Made by a program: the position numbers and the translations under genes | In this document: in pieces, positions 36,050-47,130 of the stretch | Layout: the number at the start of each line of letters is the position of its first letter | Numbering within the stretch: the first letter of the stretch is position 1 | The notes under the pieces: generated by a model | The model's database searches: none | Told to the model about the DNA's origin: nothing | What the model saw: only the letters and a program-made list of their open reading frames with translations | NCBI RefSeq assembly: GCF_050947335.1 | Contig: NC_134983.1 | Coordinates: forward strand, 7,378,001-7,442,000 | Source: Megachile rotundata | Taxonomy: Eukaryota > Arthropoda > Insecta > Hymenoptera > Megachilidae | Length of the DNA stretch: 64,000 nucleotides | Direction: 5' to 3'

Positions 36050-36375
36050 TGTGAAAAGTTGAAGGCTAGCGTAGGGTAAAGATTACCGTGGCAACATAAA
36101 CCGATATCGACGATATAAAGGTGCATAACCAATATTAGATATCAACGCAACCGCCTTAACTTTCATCCACCATCGAGTGTCCCAGCGAGAGCTATCAAAC
36201 TGATAGAATATGTCGGCTATCCTTTTATCGGCACACCTTTCCTATACAATTACCATATGTATAACGCTTTATTTAAAGAGCCTTTTATCGCGAGCTTAAC
36301 TTACACTTAAAACTTGTTTCGGAACGTTTCACCTGCGCTACGCTGCTTTCTGCTGCAATATACAATTTGTATATT
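36050..36375. promoter_or_regulatory. Unique block with repeated CCTTTTATCG words
   Basis: Low-repeat sequence with CCTTTTATCG at 36231-36240 and again at 36281-36290 (CGATAAAAGG on the other strand), plus TATCAAACTGATAGAATAT. Looks like a conserved non-coding element; inference only. Confidence 0.25.
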
Positions 36376-37648
36376 ACGGTTTTAAAAATGAAGGAAATTA
36401 TAGGTCACGATTTATAAAATAAAAGAAATTAGTACAGTGAACAGTAGTGATTAATGCGAGTCGAAATATTGAAAAATTACTCCGTAATGCATACTTTATC
36501 ATAACCGCAATTAACGCAAGTACTGCAGTGAAAGTAGATATTCGTTACAAAACGTATTGAAATTTTATTTATGTGTTAAAGAGAGTAGCAGTTGAGTTTC
36601 AAGTTTTCAGATTGCTATATTACATTATTAGTATAATAGTAATATTATTAGAAATAATTCTTAATATCAATTTCTTGTACTAATTCTATGCATTAATTTT
36701 TTACATTAATAGTATTAACTCTTAATATAAATTTGTTGCATTAATTCCAGATATTAATTCTTCTCTTTCAGCGACGTAAAAAATGTTGTCTGAAGACGTT
36801 GATATTTTATTAGTACGATATTCAACAGAAACAGTACCAGTCAAAGTATACTATATAATTTATAACAAATAAAAAAGGATAGGGAAGAGATTGATTTACG
36901 ATAAAAAGTACTGAAAATATTGGTGAAAGTAAAATAAATTCAATGAATTACCTCGCCATTATAATCCATTGCATTGTCTGTAGGTTTTTCAAACAAAACA
37001 TCGAGCTGGACAGACGAAACCTATCATTTACCTCAACGTTATAATGATTACCTGCTGATGGTGGAACGATGGGGATTGAACAAGGATGTGACGAAAATAA
37101 TGATTGAAAATAACAGGAATCATATAAACGTGTAATCATGCGGCGTCGATGCATACCGAGGGTTGTCGGAAATGATCACAGATTTCAGGGCAGTCTGATC
37201 ATCTGACTCGACGACAAGCATTACGCTAATGACCTTCAATATGCTCAGATTATAGAATCATAACGCTGTTGCAATAAATTATTCAAACTACCACGGTCGA
37301 ACGATCCATTGACCAACCATTTTCAATCTTTTGAAATTTATGAAACGTGCAAACTGAATATAATCTCCATTTTAAAACATTGTCGCTCTAAATAATCGGT
37401 TCTTGCAGCTAGAGTTTTTGTAGCGGCAGTTTAAAATAATAAAGCTCTTATACTTGCAATTTGTTAATTAATATATAAAATAAAGTACAAATGTATAGGA
37501 ATATTATCTATATGATGAGTTTTGATCATTTTTTCGAATAATTTATCGATAACTGTAACTTTGTAAATGAAAATTGAGTTTTATTTATATTATTACCTAA
37601 TTTGGAATAGCAGAAATAGTGCTATATTTGCTTTGTTATTACCTTACA

Positions 37649-38640
37649 TTTTTATTGAGATATGTTCATCTTCAATTTTTCAAATGGGATGCCTAAATTA
37701 CTTTTTGAATATAGATGAAGTATGAAATTTTGCATGAAAGGCATTAGATAGTGTTTAAAATTAATACTTAAGATATTATCAAAATAGTTCAAGCGATGCT
37801 CGATCTAGTCCATCATTATCAATACACTTTCTCAATCTGATCACGAATGAATGATGAACTCTTTCAAGTATTTTTATAATTATTGGGGCAATGGTATAAA
37901 TAACTCGTTCCCGCAAATTTTCAAGTGGCATTAGCTCGCGATGAACTTTAATTTTTAGTACTTCCCGAAGGAAATAATCAAATGATGTTAAATTTGGCGA
38001 ACGGGTTGATCAAACAGTGTTTCCACATTCGATCCAGTGAGCGGGAAACATTCTGTATAACACCTGCTGTGCATGTCAAGCATTGTATGCAACGCAGCCA
38101 TCATGTTGGTGTCACATTCTTAAACGTATTAGAGACGGTACATCTTTCAATAGACCGGTTAATACTCCGTACAGGAGAGTGAAATATGTTTGATTCATTA
38201 ATGAAATACGATCCAAATGATCTGCTGTCCAATTATGGCAACCAAACACTGATACTCCACCGGTGTTGGTCGATTTCTCAAAGCTAACGCGGATACGTTG
38301 TTGCGCACTAATGCACATTTTTTAAATTTACTTCTCCGTTTGTAAATATTGCTCCGACAATTCACAGAATAATTATACAAATGTACCATTCATGTTTTGT
38401 ATCTGATGCAACTATTCATAAAATTGTACGTTTTTAAAAGTATCATGTAATTTGTGATGGGTGATATGGATGAAGTTTCTGAGAATGAAGAATGTATACA
38501 ACATGGCTCTAATATTCTCTCTACGTGAAATTTATCGAATACTGACACGTGGATTGTGAACAACACATGCTACAACAAAAATGGAGTATTCGTGCTCAGC
38601 AATTTTACTACATTTACGTGTTTGTACTTTGAAAGAATGT
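37649..38640 (-). mobile_element. Degraded Tc1/mariner-type DDE transposon, copy 1
   Basis: The minus strand carries broken transposase frames. Pieces recognisable as the IS630/Tc1-mariner catalytic core include QQRIRVSFEKSTN, GCHNW, LLKDVPSLIRLRM, a QHDGC-x-AHN catalytic block, then FPTHWIECGS, SPNLTSFDYF (third acidic residue) and a C-terminal helix ending near 37790. Two in-frame stops interrupt between the second and third catalytic residues, and frameshifts separate the blocks. The N-terminal DNA-binding domain seems absent. Clear terminal inverted repeats were not found. 992 bp match copy 2 at 53693-54684 from end to end. Confidence 0.75.
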
Positions 38641-39344
38641 TAAGTAACACCCATGTAATTTGTAATGTGTCGACAAATGAGGACGACATATAAAATTATA
38701 CGATGGCGACATATAAAGTTTATTTTTTTTATGTTTAACATAAATTACCTTTTTTGAACATTTCTCCTTTGTGTTAACAAGACTAAAATATATGGCCTTT
38801 GTAAATATTACGAAATACATAAGTCATTCTTTTCCTTTAATTGCATTCTACTGTTTCGTATTTACACCTATCTCAGAGGCCATAAATAAACTGTTACGGT
38901 GCCGGATACGGTTGCTCGAGCACAGGAAAACTTGACTAATTGCAGAAACCTTCCTGACATCTGTGTCCGTTCCCTTTCGTTGAACTACTACCTTGGCCAG
39001 TCCCTAGTGATGAGTAGTAATCGCTTTGAATTGCTTCTAAAATATACATGTGCAGTCGCGTGCAATGCACTCTTACCCCTACACAAGAAAAATGTAATGT
39101 AAGTACATTAAATGTGCAACAGAGCCTAGAATGAAACACCGCAAAAATCCGGTAATCAAATAAATCTATCGTGTAAGGTAAATAAATGAGTAAAATAAAT
39201 GGGTGTGTAAAATATTTTTCTGTAAGTGGAAGATAATCATATCAATATTTGAGTTGACAAAGTGTGTCATTGAAGGTGAATCATTGTAGTTTCATAGTGC
39301 TTAGAGATTTTTAAAAGATAAATGTTTTTAAAATTACAAATTGT

Positions 39345-39860
39345 TTTTACAAACTTCCAATTTCTAAATTTACTAATTTTTAAAATTAAAAATTATCTAA
39401 TTTATAAATCTCCAATTTCTAAATTTTCAAAATTACAAATAATCAAATTTACAAACTTCTAATCTCCCAATTTGCAAACTTTTGAAATTACAAATTATCT
39501 CATTCATAAACTTTTAATTTCCAAACGTACTAATTTTCAAAATTACAAATAAATTTAACAAATCTCCAATCTTGAAATTCGCAAATTTTCAAAATTACGA
39601 CTAATTAAATTTACAAACTTCTAATCTCCCAATTTGCAAACTTTTGAAATTACAAATTATCTCATTCATAAACTTTTAATTTCCAAACGTACTAATTTTC
39701 AAAATTACAAATAAATTTAACAAATCTCCAATATTGAAATTCGCAAATTTTCAAAATTACGACTAATTAAATTTACAAATCTCTAAATTTTCAAATTCCC
39801 AAAATTACAAATAATAAAATTAACAAACCTTCGATTTTACGATTCAACAAAATTATCGAA
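39345..39860. repeat. Degenerate octamer tract with 162-bp tandem duplication
   Basis: Acaaattt/tctaattt-type AT-rich words. Bases 39459-39620 and 39621-39782 are a direct duplication with essentially one difference seen (CAATCTTG versus CAATATTG), hence recent. Confidence 0.85.
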
Positions 39861-40579
39861 ATTAACATATTTGTCAAGGAAAGATAGAAAGATTGTTTAT
39901 TAACGATAATTGAAAATCTATTAGAAAACCTAGCAACACCTCAACCATGAATGAAAATTACACGGCACGGTTTGTTCATCGACACAACCAATTAATCATG
40001 TTAGCTTGGTAAGACAGCGTTGCGTGATCGCTTAACATTCTATGGCTGACTGTTGCAATAACATCGGCTGCGCAAACAACCCATTATCGAACTAGGAACC
40101 TTTGTAGGGCACCGATTAATCTTCTTTTTCAGGAACACTGACTTTCTTGTCGCACCGAGTCCAGAAATAAGTTGATTGGCAGCCAACAAGGCAACAGTTG
40201 TCGCAAAGGAACAGCAATTATTCATTATATCCACTGAACGTGTGATACAAGGTGTGGTACGAAAAACGAAACACTTAAACATCTTCATTATCTGCAGATA
40301 TATAAAGGACGTGTAGTGTTATAAGGACTGTTACATAGCAGTTTTAATTTTCTGAGCAGCTGTGCTCTTTATGATGAAGCTGTTTCTTATATTGGATGGG
40401 AGGTGATTTAAAGGTTTTTGAGAAAACATGTTTAAGGGTTTTTGAGGTTGCTGGGCACTGTTAGTGTGATATTGTCAGTATTTTTGTGTGGGTAATAAAT
40501 AATAATTTGTGATTAGTAAGTGAGAAAATTCTTATATTTTTAAATTTGTTGATACTTATTACAGTTTCTTATTAAACTT

Positions 40580-41410
40580 TCAATTCATGGAATTTCCAAA
40601 TTTCCAAGTTTCTAAGTTCCCAAATTTTCAAATTTCTGAATTTCCACTTTTTTTAGCTTCTAAACTTCCATACTCCCAAAATCCCAAAATCCCAAAATTC
40701 CAAAATTCCAAAATTCCAAAAATCCAAGATTCCAAAATTCCAAAATTCCAAGGTTCCAAACTTCCAAGATTCCAAAATTCCAAGATTCCAAACTTCTAAG
40801 ATTCCAAAATTCCAAAATTCCAAAATTCCAAAATTCCAAGATTCCAAGATTCCAAGATTCCAAGATTCTAAGATTCCAAGATTCCAAGATTCCAAAATCC
40901 AAGATTCCAAACTTCTAAGATTTCAAATTTCCAAAATTCCAAATTTCTAAGATTCCAAACTTCTAAGATTCCAAAATTCCAAGGTTCCAAACTTCCAAGA
41001 TTCCAAACTTCCAAGATTCCAAAATTCCAAGATTCCAAGATTCCAAAATTCTAAGATTTCAAATTTCCAAAATTCCAAATTTCTAAGATTCCAAACTTCT
41101 AAGATTCCAAACTTCCAAGATTCCAAAATTTCAAAATTTCAAAATTTCAAAATTCTAAAATTCCAAACTTCCAGACTTCCAAGATTCCAAAATTTCAAAA
41201 TTCTAAAATTCCAAACTTCCAGACTTCCAAGATTCCAAAATTTCAAAATTCCAAAATTTCAAAATTCCAAATTTCCAAGATTCCAAATTTCCAAGATTTC
41301 AAAATTCCAAGATTCCAAAATTCTAAAGCTCCAAATTTCTAAAATTCCAAAGTTCCAAATATCCATATTTTCTGAATTTCTAATTTCTAATTTTTTAAAT
41401 TCGCAAATTT
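40580..41410. repeat. Octamer satellite (CCAAGATT/CCAAAATT)
   Basis: About 100 octamers, mostly CCAAGATT, CCAAAATT and CCAAACTT, with higher-order units; for example CCAGACTTCCAAGATTCC recurs 48 bp apart (41171 and 41219). Minus-strand frames reading LESWNFGI repeats are artefacts. Confidence 0.94.
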
Positions 41411-42043
41411 CCAAATTTTCGAACGTCGAACCACCAAATTACCAATTCTTTAACTTCCACATTTTCAGATCTGAAAATTCTCTCAACTCAACTCAAATCA
41501 TAATCTCAAAAATCGATAGAAAAAATAATCACACAATAGAATACAATAATACACGATAATAATACGTAAGAAAATGACAGGATTTTCAAGTATAATGAAG
41601 GAAATTCATTCTCACTTGAACAATAAATGCAAACAAAAGTAATCATATTGAAATTTATTATATTTACAAAATTAAGTATTCTTCGACTTTCGCTATTACA
41701 CTGTTATTCACATGAAATTTTACAAAGCAGGTTGTATAGTAAAGGAGAAAAACACAAGTTCTGATAAGAAATACATTCTGATATATTTGATCTTACTAAA
41801 TACCAAACAGCGTTATGTAATACAGAACAACAATAGTAAAGTCAACAGGTCAACATGTAGGTACCTTACTGCGTGTGTGTGCATTTGCAGAAAATTAAAT
41901 AAATAAAAGTATACATGAAGAAAAGTCTGCTAAACTACTAAATTTATTATAACAATTTAAACTGTTTTTTTTTTTTATAAATAAATTACTCTTGAAGAGA
42001 ACAAATTAATTTTGATTAGAATACGTTTAACGATAAATAATAT

Positions 42044-42118
42044 TAATAATAATAATGAGAGTATTAATAGTAAGATACACACATACACACTCACACATAC
42101 ACACATATCACACACGTG
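42044..42118. repeat. ATT and CA microsatellites
   Basis: ATTAATAATAATAATG followed by ACACACATACACACTCACAC-type CA repeats. Confidence 0.8.
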
Positions 42119-42282
42119 CAAATTCGGACGCCTCTACAATATCGCTGGGAAGTATTTGCCAGTACATAATTTTCACATTTTTCAAATTATCATAAATTTT
42201 TTGCGACAATTACAATATAATATTGCAATAAAATGTAATGTAATTAGAGTATTTGAATACAGGGAGAACTTGGAGACAAATT

Positions 42283-42313
42283 GTGAGCAGCATTACAGGT
42301 AACACCCTGTATA
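42283..42313. mobile_element. Solitary transposon end, inverse of the 31.3-kb end
   Basis: GTGAGCAGCATTACAGGTAA then CACCCTGTATA; the reverse complement shares about 28 of 31 bases with 31314-31344. The two ends face each other across 11 kb of unrelated DNA, so they are separate relics or a heavily rebuilt element. Confidence 0.45.
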
Positions 42314-42319
42314 TCGAAG

Positions 42320-42720
42320 CTTGGTAATCTAAAATGTGTGGATCTGTAATCTCAAATTTTTAGGAATTTTTGAAGTTTGGAAATTTGGAGATATCGGAAT
42401 TTGCGAAGTTAGGAAATGTGAAAGTGTTAACTTTCACATTTTGAAAAATTGTTGAACATAGAGAATCTAGACAACTTGATTATTATTAAAGAATTTGTAA
42501 ATATGTAGATCTGAAAATTTAGTTATTTAAAAATTTAAGAATGCAGATTTGAAAATTTAGAGAACTCGAGAAGTTATAACTGTATAAATATACTATTTGA
42601 AATTTTGTAAATTTGAAACTTCAGTAATGTTTAAATAGTAAGAATTGAAAAAATTGAAAATCCGAAAAGTCGAAGAATTAGAAACTTGAACATATGAGAC
42701 TTTAGTGATTAAAAACTTTA
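42320..42720. repeat. Degenerate octamer-like tract, G-rich strand on plus
   Basis: Words such as GAAATTTG, GAATTTGG and GATTTGAAAA, that is, the complement orientation of the other tracts. Heavily mutated. Confidence 0.5.
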
Positions 42721-43499
42721 AAAAGAATTTAAAACATGTCTTTACATATGTACTTATCTGAAGTATTCTCAAACAATTATTTTTTTATAGCAAATACTTT
42801 TTAACGATAATGTAAAATCGATCAAAATAAAACCACTTGTAAGCGTCTCTTACGACATATCTTAAATCCCATCGGTACATCGTCTTTACACACGAATTTG
42901 CGATCCTCTGAAATTATCGATTCACTTAAACTTTGGTTACGCAAAAATATAGATGCCATACTCGCCACCTAGTCAGGAATTCGTTACAATTACATAATAT
43001 ACATACACGCATCTATTTTCTCACTAAGCATTTCCGCCTCGTCGAGAAAGGAAAACATTTTCATTTTATTCATACTTATCGGCTACACGTCTATGAACAA
43101 ATGTACAATAGTTACAGTAAATGTTAAAGATGAATATTGGATTCATAAATATTACACACAGACTGTTTACGTAACGTTCATTTCAATATCATAATACAGT
43201 AAAATCTCGGACATATTCCTCCAATAATCCATTTCGTGTTATTTTATTTGTGGTCGTTTTTTATTAGTAATTTGGTTCAATAATAATTTATTTAGTGGTT
43301 TAAACTTGGAATTCTGTCATTGGGTCATACTTTTTCATCAAACATTTTCTGATAAATCGAGAGTTTTGAATAAGATCCATATTTAGCTGTTTTTGCCGAT
43401 AACCATTATTTGGGACAATATTTATTATTCAGTTTTCTGATTTCAGGGGAGACTAAATTAGTTTAAGTACAATTCATGATTAATTCTGTTATTTTCTCT

Positions 43500-44060
43500 T
43501 ACGAGTCCTCAAATTTTTCAATTCATTAATTCTGTGTTATAAAATTTCCAAATTAATTAATTATTAAGTATTCAAATTTTTATATACTCAAGTTCCCCAA
43601 TTTTCAAATTTTTACATTTTCAAATTTGAAATTTTGAGTTCAAGACTCATATCTTCAAATTGTATAGTTCGTAAATCTTCAAGTTTTCAAATCTTTCAAT
43701 TTTCATATCCTCAAATTTCCAAAAATCCGCTAAACAAATTTCTTATTTTTAAAGTTCTTAAATTTTCATGTTTCTACATTTTCAAAATCTCACATTCTGA
43801 AGTTCTCAAATTTTCAAATTTTTACATCTCTAAATTTTTAAATTTGCAAAGTTTTAAATTGCCAGACTTCCAAATTACCAAATCTCCAACTTTTTAAGTT
43901 GAAATCTTGGAAATCCTGTAATTTTCAAGTTTCCAAATTACCAAGTCATCAAATCTCCAAGTTCATAAATTTCCAACTACCCAAACTCCTAAATCTTTAA
44001 ATTATCAAATCCCCAATTTTTCAAATTCCTAAATTTCGCAATTTTCAATCTTCATCGAAA
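43500..44060. repeat. Degenerate octamer tract (TCAAATTT-rich)
   Basis: Irregular TCAAATTT/CCAAATTA words. It looks like an aged version of the sharper satellites; no gene seen. Confidence 0.7.
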
Positions 44061-44394
44061 CTCAATTATCTCAAAAAATAACACGAAAGAATTACATTCC
44101 ATTTTATTCACGTTTTAAAAGGAACACTCTTACCACGATTACTGGAGCACCCTTTATATAAATATACATACGTGTAACATCGCTGTGCTTTTATTCACTA
44201 CTTCAAACAAACTACTATAGGAATAAAAAATTATTTGTTATTCGCAACGACTTTCCATTCACAACTTTTATTTCAATACTCATCTCTGCTTGAAAGCTAT
44301 CGCGGCAGTTTCTTTCTTTTTCTTTCCATTCTTCTCGTCCCTTGTTTGTGAAAGAAATATATTTTTCGAGAAATATTAAAAATCACGCATACGC

Positions 44395-45259
44395 GTACAG
44401 ATGTCAACCCACGAGTAGGCGCGTGACCCAAAATAAAAGAAGCTCCCCACACTTCGGTACATTTCGGTAAATAAGAATAATAATGACAACTGTTGAACGC
44501 AATTTGCACTATCTCACTCTCGAGACGTTTGCCTGTCATTGTTTTTGGCCTAACTGATGTGTGACCTCTCGAGTCAATATACCGCCGAAAATACGTGAGA
44601 GGCGTCCATTTTTCTATTCTGACCAATTGGAGCCGCAGCGATTTGGGGACGTGCGATATGAGGATGTACTGATTTGGCGATATACCGATTTGGGGATGTA
44701 GAGATTTGGGGATATACATATTTGGGGATGTAGGAATTTGGGGATATAGCGATTTGAGTATGTAAGAATTTGGGAATGGAAGGATTTGGGGACGTAGCGA
44801 TTTGAGGACGCAGTGATTTGGGGATATACCGATTTGGGGACGTAGGAATTTGGGGATATAACGATTTGGGTATGTAAGAGTTTGGGAATGGAGGGATTTG
44901 GGGATGTAGAGATTTGGGGATATACATATTTGGGGATGTAGGAATTTGGGGATATAGCGATTTGAGTATGTAAGATTTTGGGAACGGAGGGATTTGGGGA
45001 TGTAGATATTTGGGGATATACAGATTTGGGAATATAGGAGTTTGAGGATATACCGATTAGGGTACGTAAGAATTTGGGAATGGAGGGATACCGTATACGC
45101 AGCTCTTCTAAACATCTGGGTCAGTCTCTTCACGCCAACTCGTGGGTTGTCATCGGTACATACGAATACTTATCTGCGGAAGCACAACATATCTCACTCA
45201 CGCGTTTACCTTTCTCACTCAAAAATCACAGTTGAACATTGGCTCTTCGACATGATTCG
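44395..45259. mobile_element. Inverted-repeat element with octamer satellite core, copy A
   Basis: Left end GTACAGATGTCAACCCACGA (44395) is the inverted match of TCGTGGGTTGTCATCGGTAC (ending about 45159). Between them lie about 250 bp of unique sequence and a 16-bp-period satellite (44655-45100; units like GATTTGGGGATATACC). Homology with copy B continues about 100 bp past the right inverted repeat, to CATGATTCG at 45259. The minus strand reads as a 278-codon frame rich in IPKSLHPQI repeats; this is a by-product of the satellite, not a gene. Confidence 0.7.
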
Positions 45260-45274
45260 GCACTCGTTTTTTGT

Positions 45275-45776
45275 TTAACCCTTTGCGCTCGAAAAGTGAC
45301 ACCACTCGATTTTACTCTTAATGGTCGCATTCGGGTATTAAACGATCCCCGCCTATTTAACTTCAATTTTAACCACTTTATATACTGAAAATCTGAATAA
45401 GTACCTGGTTCTTTGAAACCCTGGTATTTTCTTTATTTATGCGTAAAGAGTATTGAACTAAAATTTTAACTTTCTATATTAAAATCGAAAACAGATTGGA
45501 CTATTTTAAAATATTTTTCTTAATTTTGACGAAATCGACAAAATGATGACTTAAACACCTCCTAATTTCACATGGACTACAACATATTTTGATTAGAGCA
45601 AAATCGCAGATGGTGTACAAAAGTGATCGATTCAGCGTGGATTGACCTATATGTAACATATAAGCACAGTGAAAGTGAACATTAATAGCAGAAAAATAAC
45701 CCCAAAAGAATTTGTTAAGTTTGTTTAGGGTTAGCATCTGCCAACAGCAAAAATACCTTGGAGTGCAAAGGGTTAA
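45275..45776. mobile_element. TTAA MITE, TTTGCRCTCGA family, longest copy (502 bp)
   Basis: Left TTAACCCTTTGCGCTCGAAA, right (inverted) TTAACCCTTTGCACTCCAAG. It is twice the length of the 33-kb copy, with a homologous right half. No transposase was found. It inserts 15 bp beyond the satellite-bearing element A. Confidence 0.7.
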
Positions 45777-45858
45777 TAGAGAAAAATAGTGAGTTTCAAA
45801 ATTGCTATCTACTAATAGCAAACGTACGTTCGAGAGTAAAGGGTTAATTAGTCTGACG

Positions 45859-46099
45859 TTAACCCCTTAACCTACAATTTTTTCGACAGTTGCATCAGTT
45901 AGGATTAACTAATCACTCCTGTAACATTAAAATAAATAAAAGCACTTGAAACATTAGACACATTTTGAATTTAGCGATTTTTAATTATATAAACTGTAAC
46001 TGGAATTCGAAACTCAGTTGTAGCTAAATACGATTTATTTTTGTTAGAGTTGAACTGTGGTGTGCGTCACGAGCGTGATATTATAAACCAAGAGGTTAA
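45859..46099. mobile_element. TTAA-bounded MITE relic, ACCCCTTAACC type
   Basis: Left TTAACCCCTTAACCTAC, right (inverted) TTAACCTCTTGGTTTATA; 241 bp. The ends are only partly complementary, so confidence is lower. It directly follows a duplicated right end of the previous family at 45777-45847. Confidence 0.45.
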
Positions 46100-46599
46100 A
46101 TATTTCGGTTTCAGGCTATTAGACCAGCTACCCAAAATTGTTACCTCGCTAAAATAAAATATAATTAAATACTCGTGATTGAAAGAAGCAATATTTAATA
46201 CAATAATTCTTTGTTGGTTGTGATAGCAATGAAAAATTCTCAAATTACTGACATTTCTTAAAATTTAATATAAATGTGCAGCATCTGGTAAAATTTATTT
46301 GCTACAAAAATTCAGTATTAAATTCCTGTTATATGGGGTATCTGGTTTTACTATCAAACTTTAACATATTTTATTAAAAATGAATGAAAATAAAGAATTT
46401 TATATCGACGTAAGGTTTTAAACACTCTTTTAAAAAGTTATAATAAAAACGCATCCTTATATTTTGAAATAATTTTCTTGCGACAGTTTGCTGGAAAGTG
46501 TATGGTGTCTCAGAAAAATGTATACACCCCTAATTATTTTTTCGTTTTCATTAGTTAACAACTGTAATAACTAACTTTTAAATATTCACGTTCCTCAGG

Positions 46600-47130
46600 T
46601 TCAAACATCTAAATCTCTAAATGTCAAAGTTTCCAGGTATCTATATTTCCAAATTCCCAAATTCCCAAATTTCTAAATTCCCAAATTCCCAAATTTCTAT
46701 ATTCTCAAATTCCCAAATTCCCAAATTCCCAAATTTCCAAATTTCTAAATTCCCAAAATTCCAAATTCCCAAATTTCCAAATTTCCAAATTTCCAAATTC
46801 CCAAATTTCCAAATTCCCAAATTTCCAAATTCCCAAATTTCCAAATATCCAAATTTCCAAATTTCCAAATTCCCAAATTCCCAAATTTCCAAATTCCCAA
46901 ATTCCCACAATTCCAAATTTCTAAATTCTCAAATTCCCAAATTTCGAAATTCCCAAATTCCGAAATTCCCAAAATTCCCAAAATTCCCAAAATTCCAAAT
47001 TCCCAAATTTCCAAATATCCAAATTCCCAAATTTCCAAATTTCCAAATTTCCAAATTTCCAAATTTCCAAATTTCCAAATTCCCAAAATTCCAAATTCCC
47101 AAATTTCCAAATTCCCGAAAAAACTTCCAA
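46600..47130. repeat. Octamer satellite (CCCAAATT/TCCAAATT)
   Basis: A near-continuous run of 8-bp units with occasional 9-bp CCCAAAATT slips. Plus-strand frames (FPNSQISK repeats) and minus-strand frames (EIWKFGNL repeats) are both open but are artefacts. Confidence 0.95.

Noticed and set aside
44297..45133. 278-codon minus-strand frame with IPKSLHPQI repeats
   Set aside because: It is mostly the 16-bp satellite of an inverted-repeat element read through; the same peptide appears in other frames and in the second copy, and no splice sites or domains support a gene.
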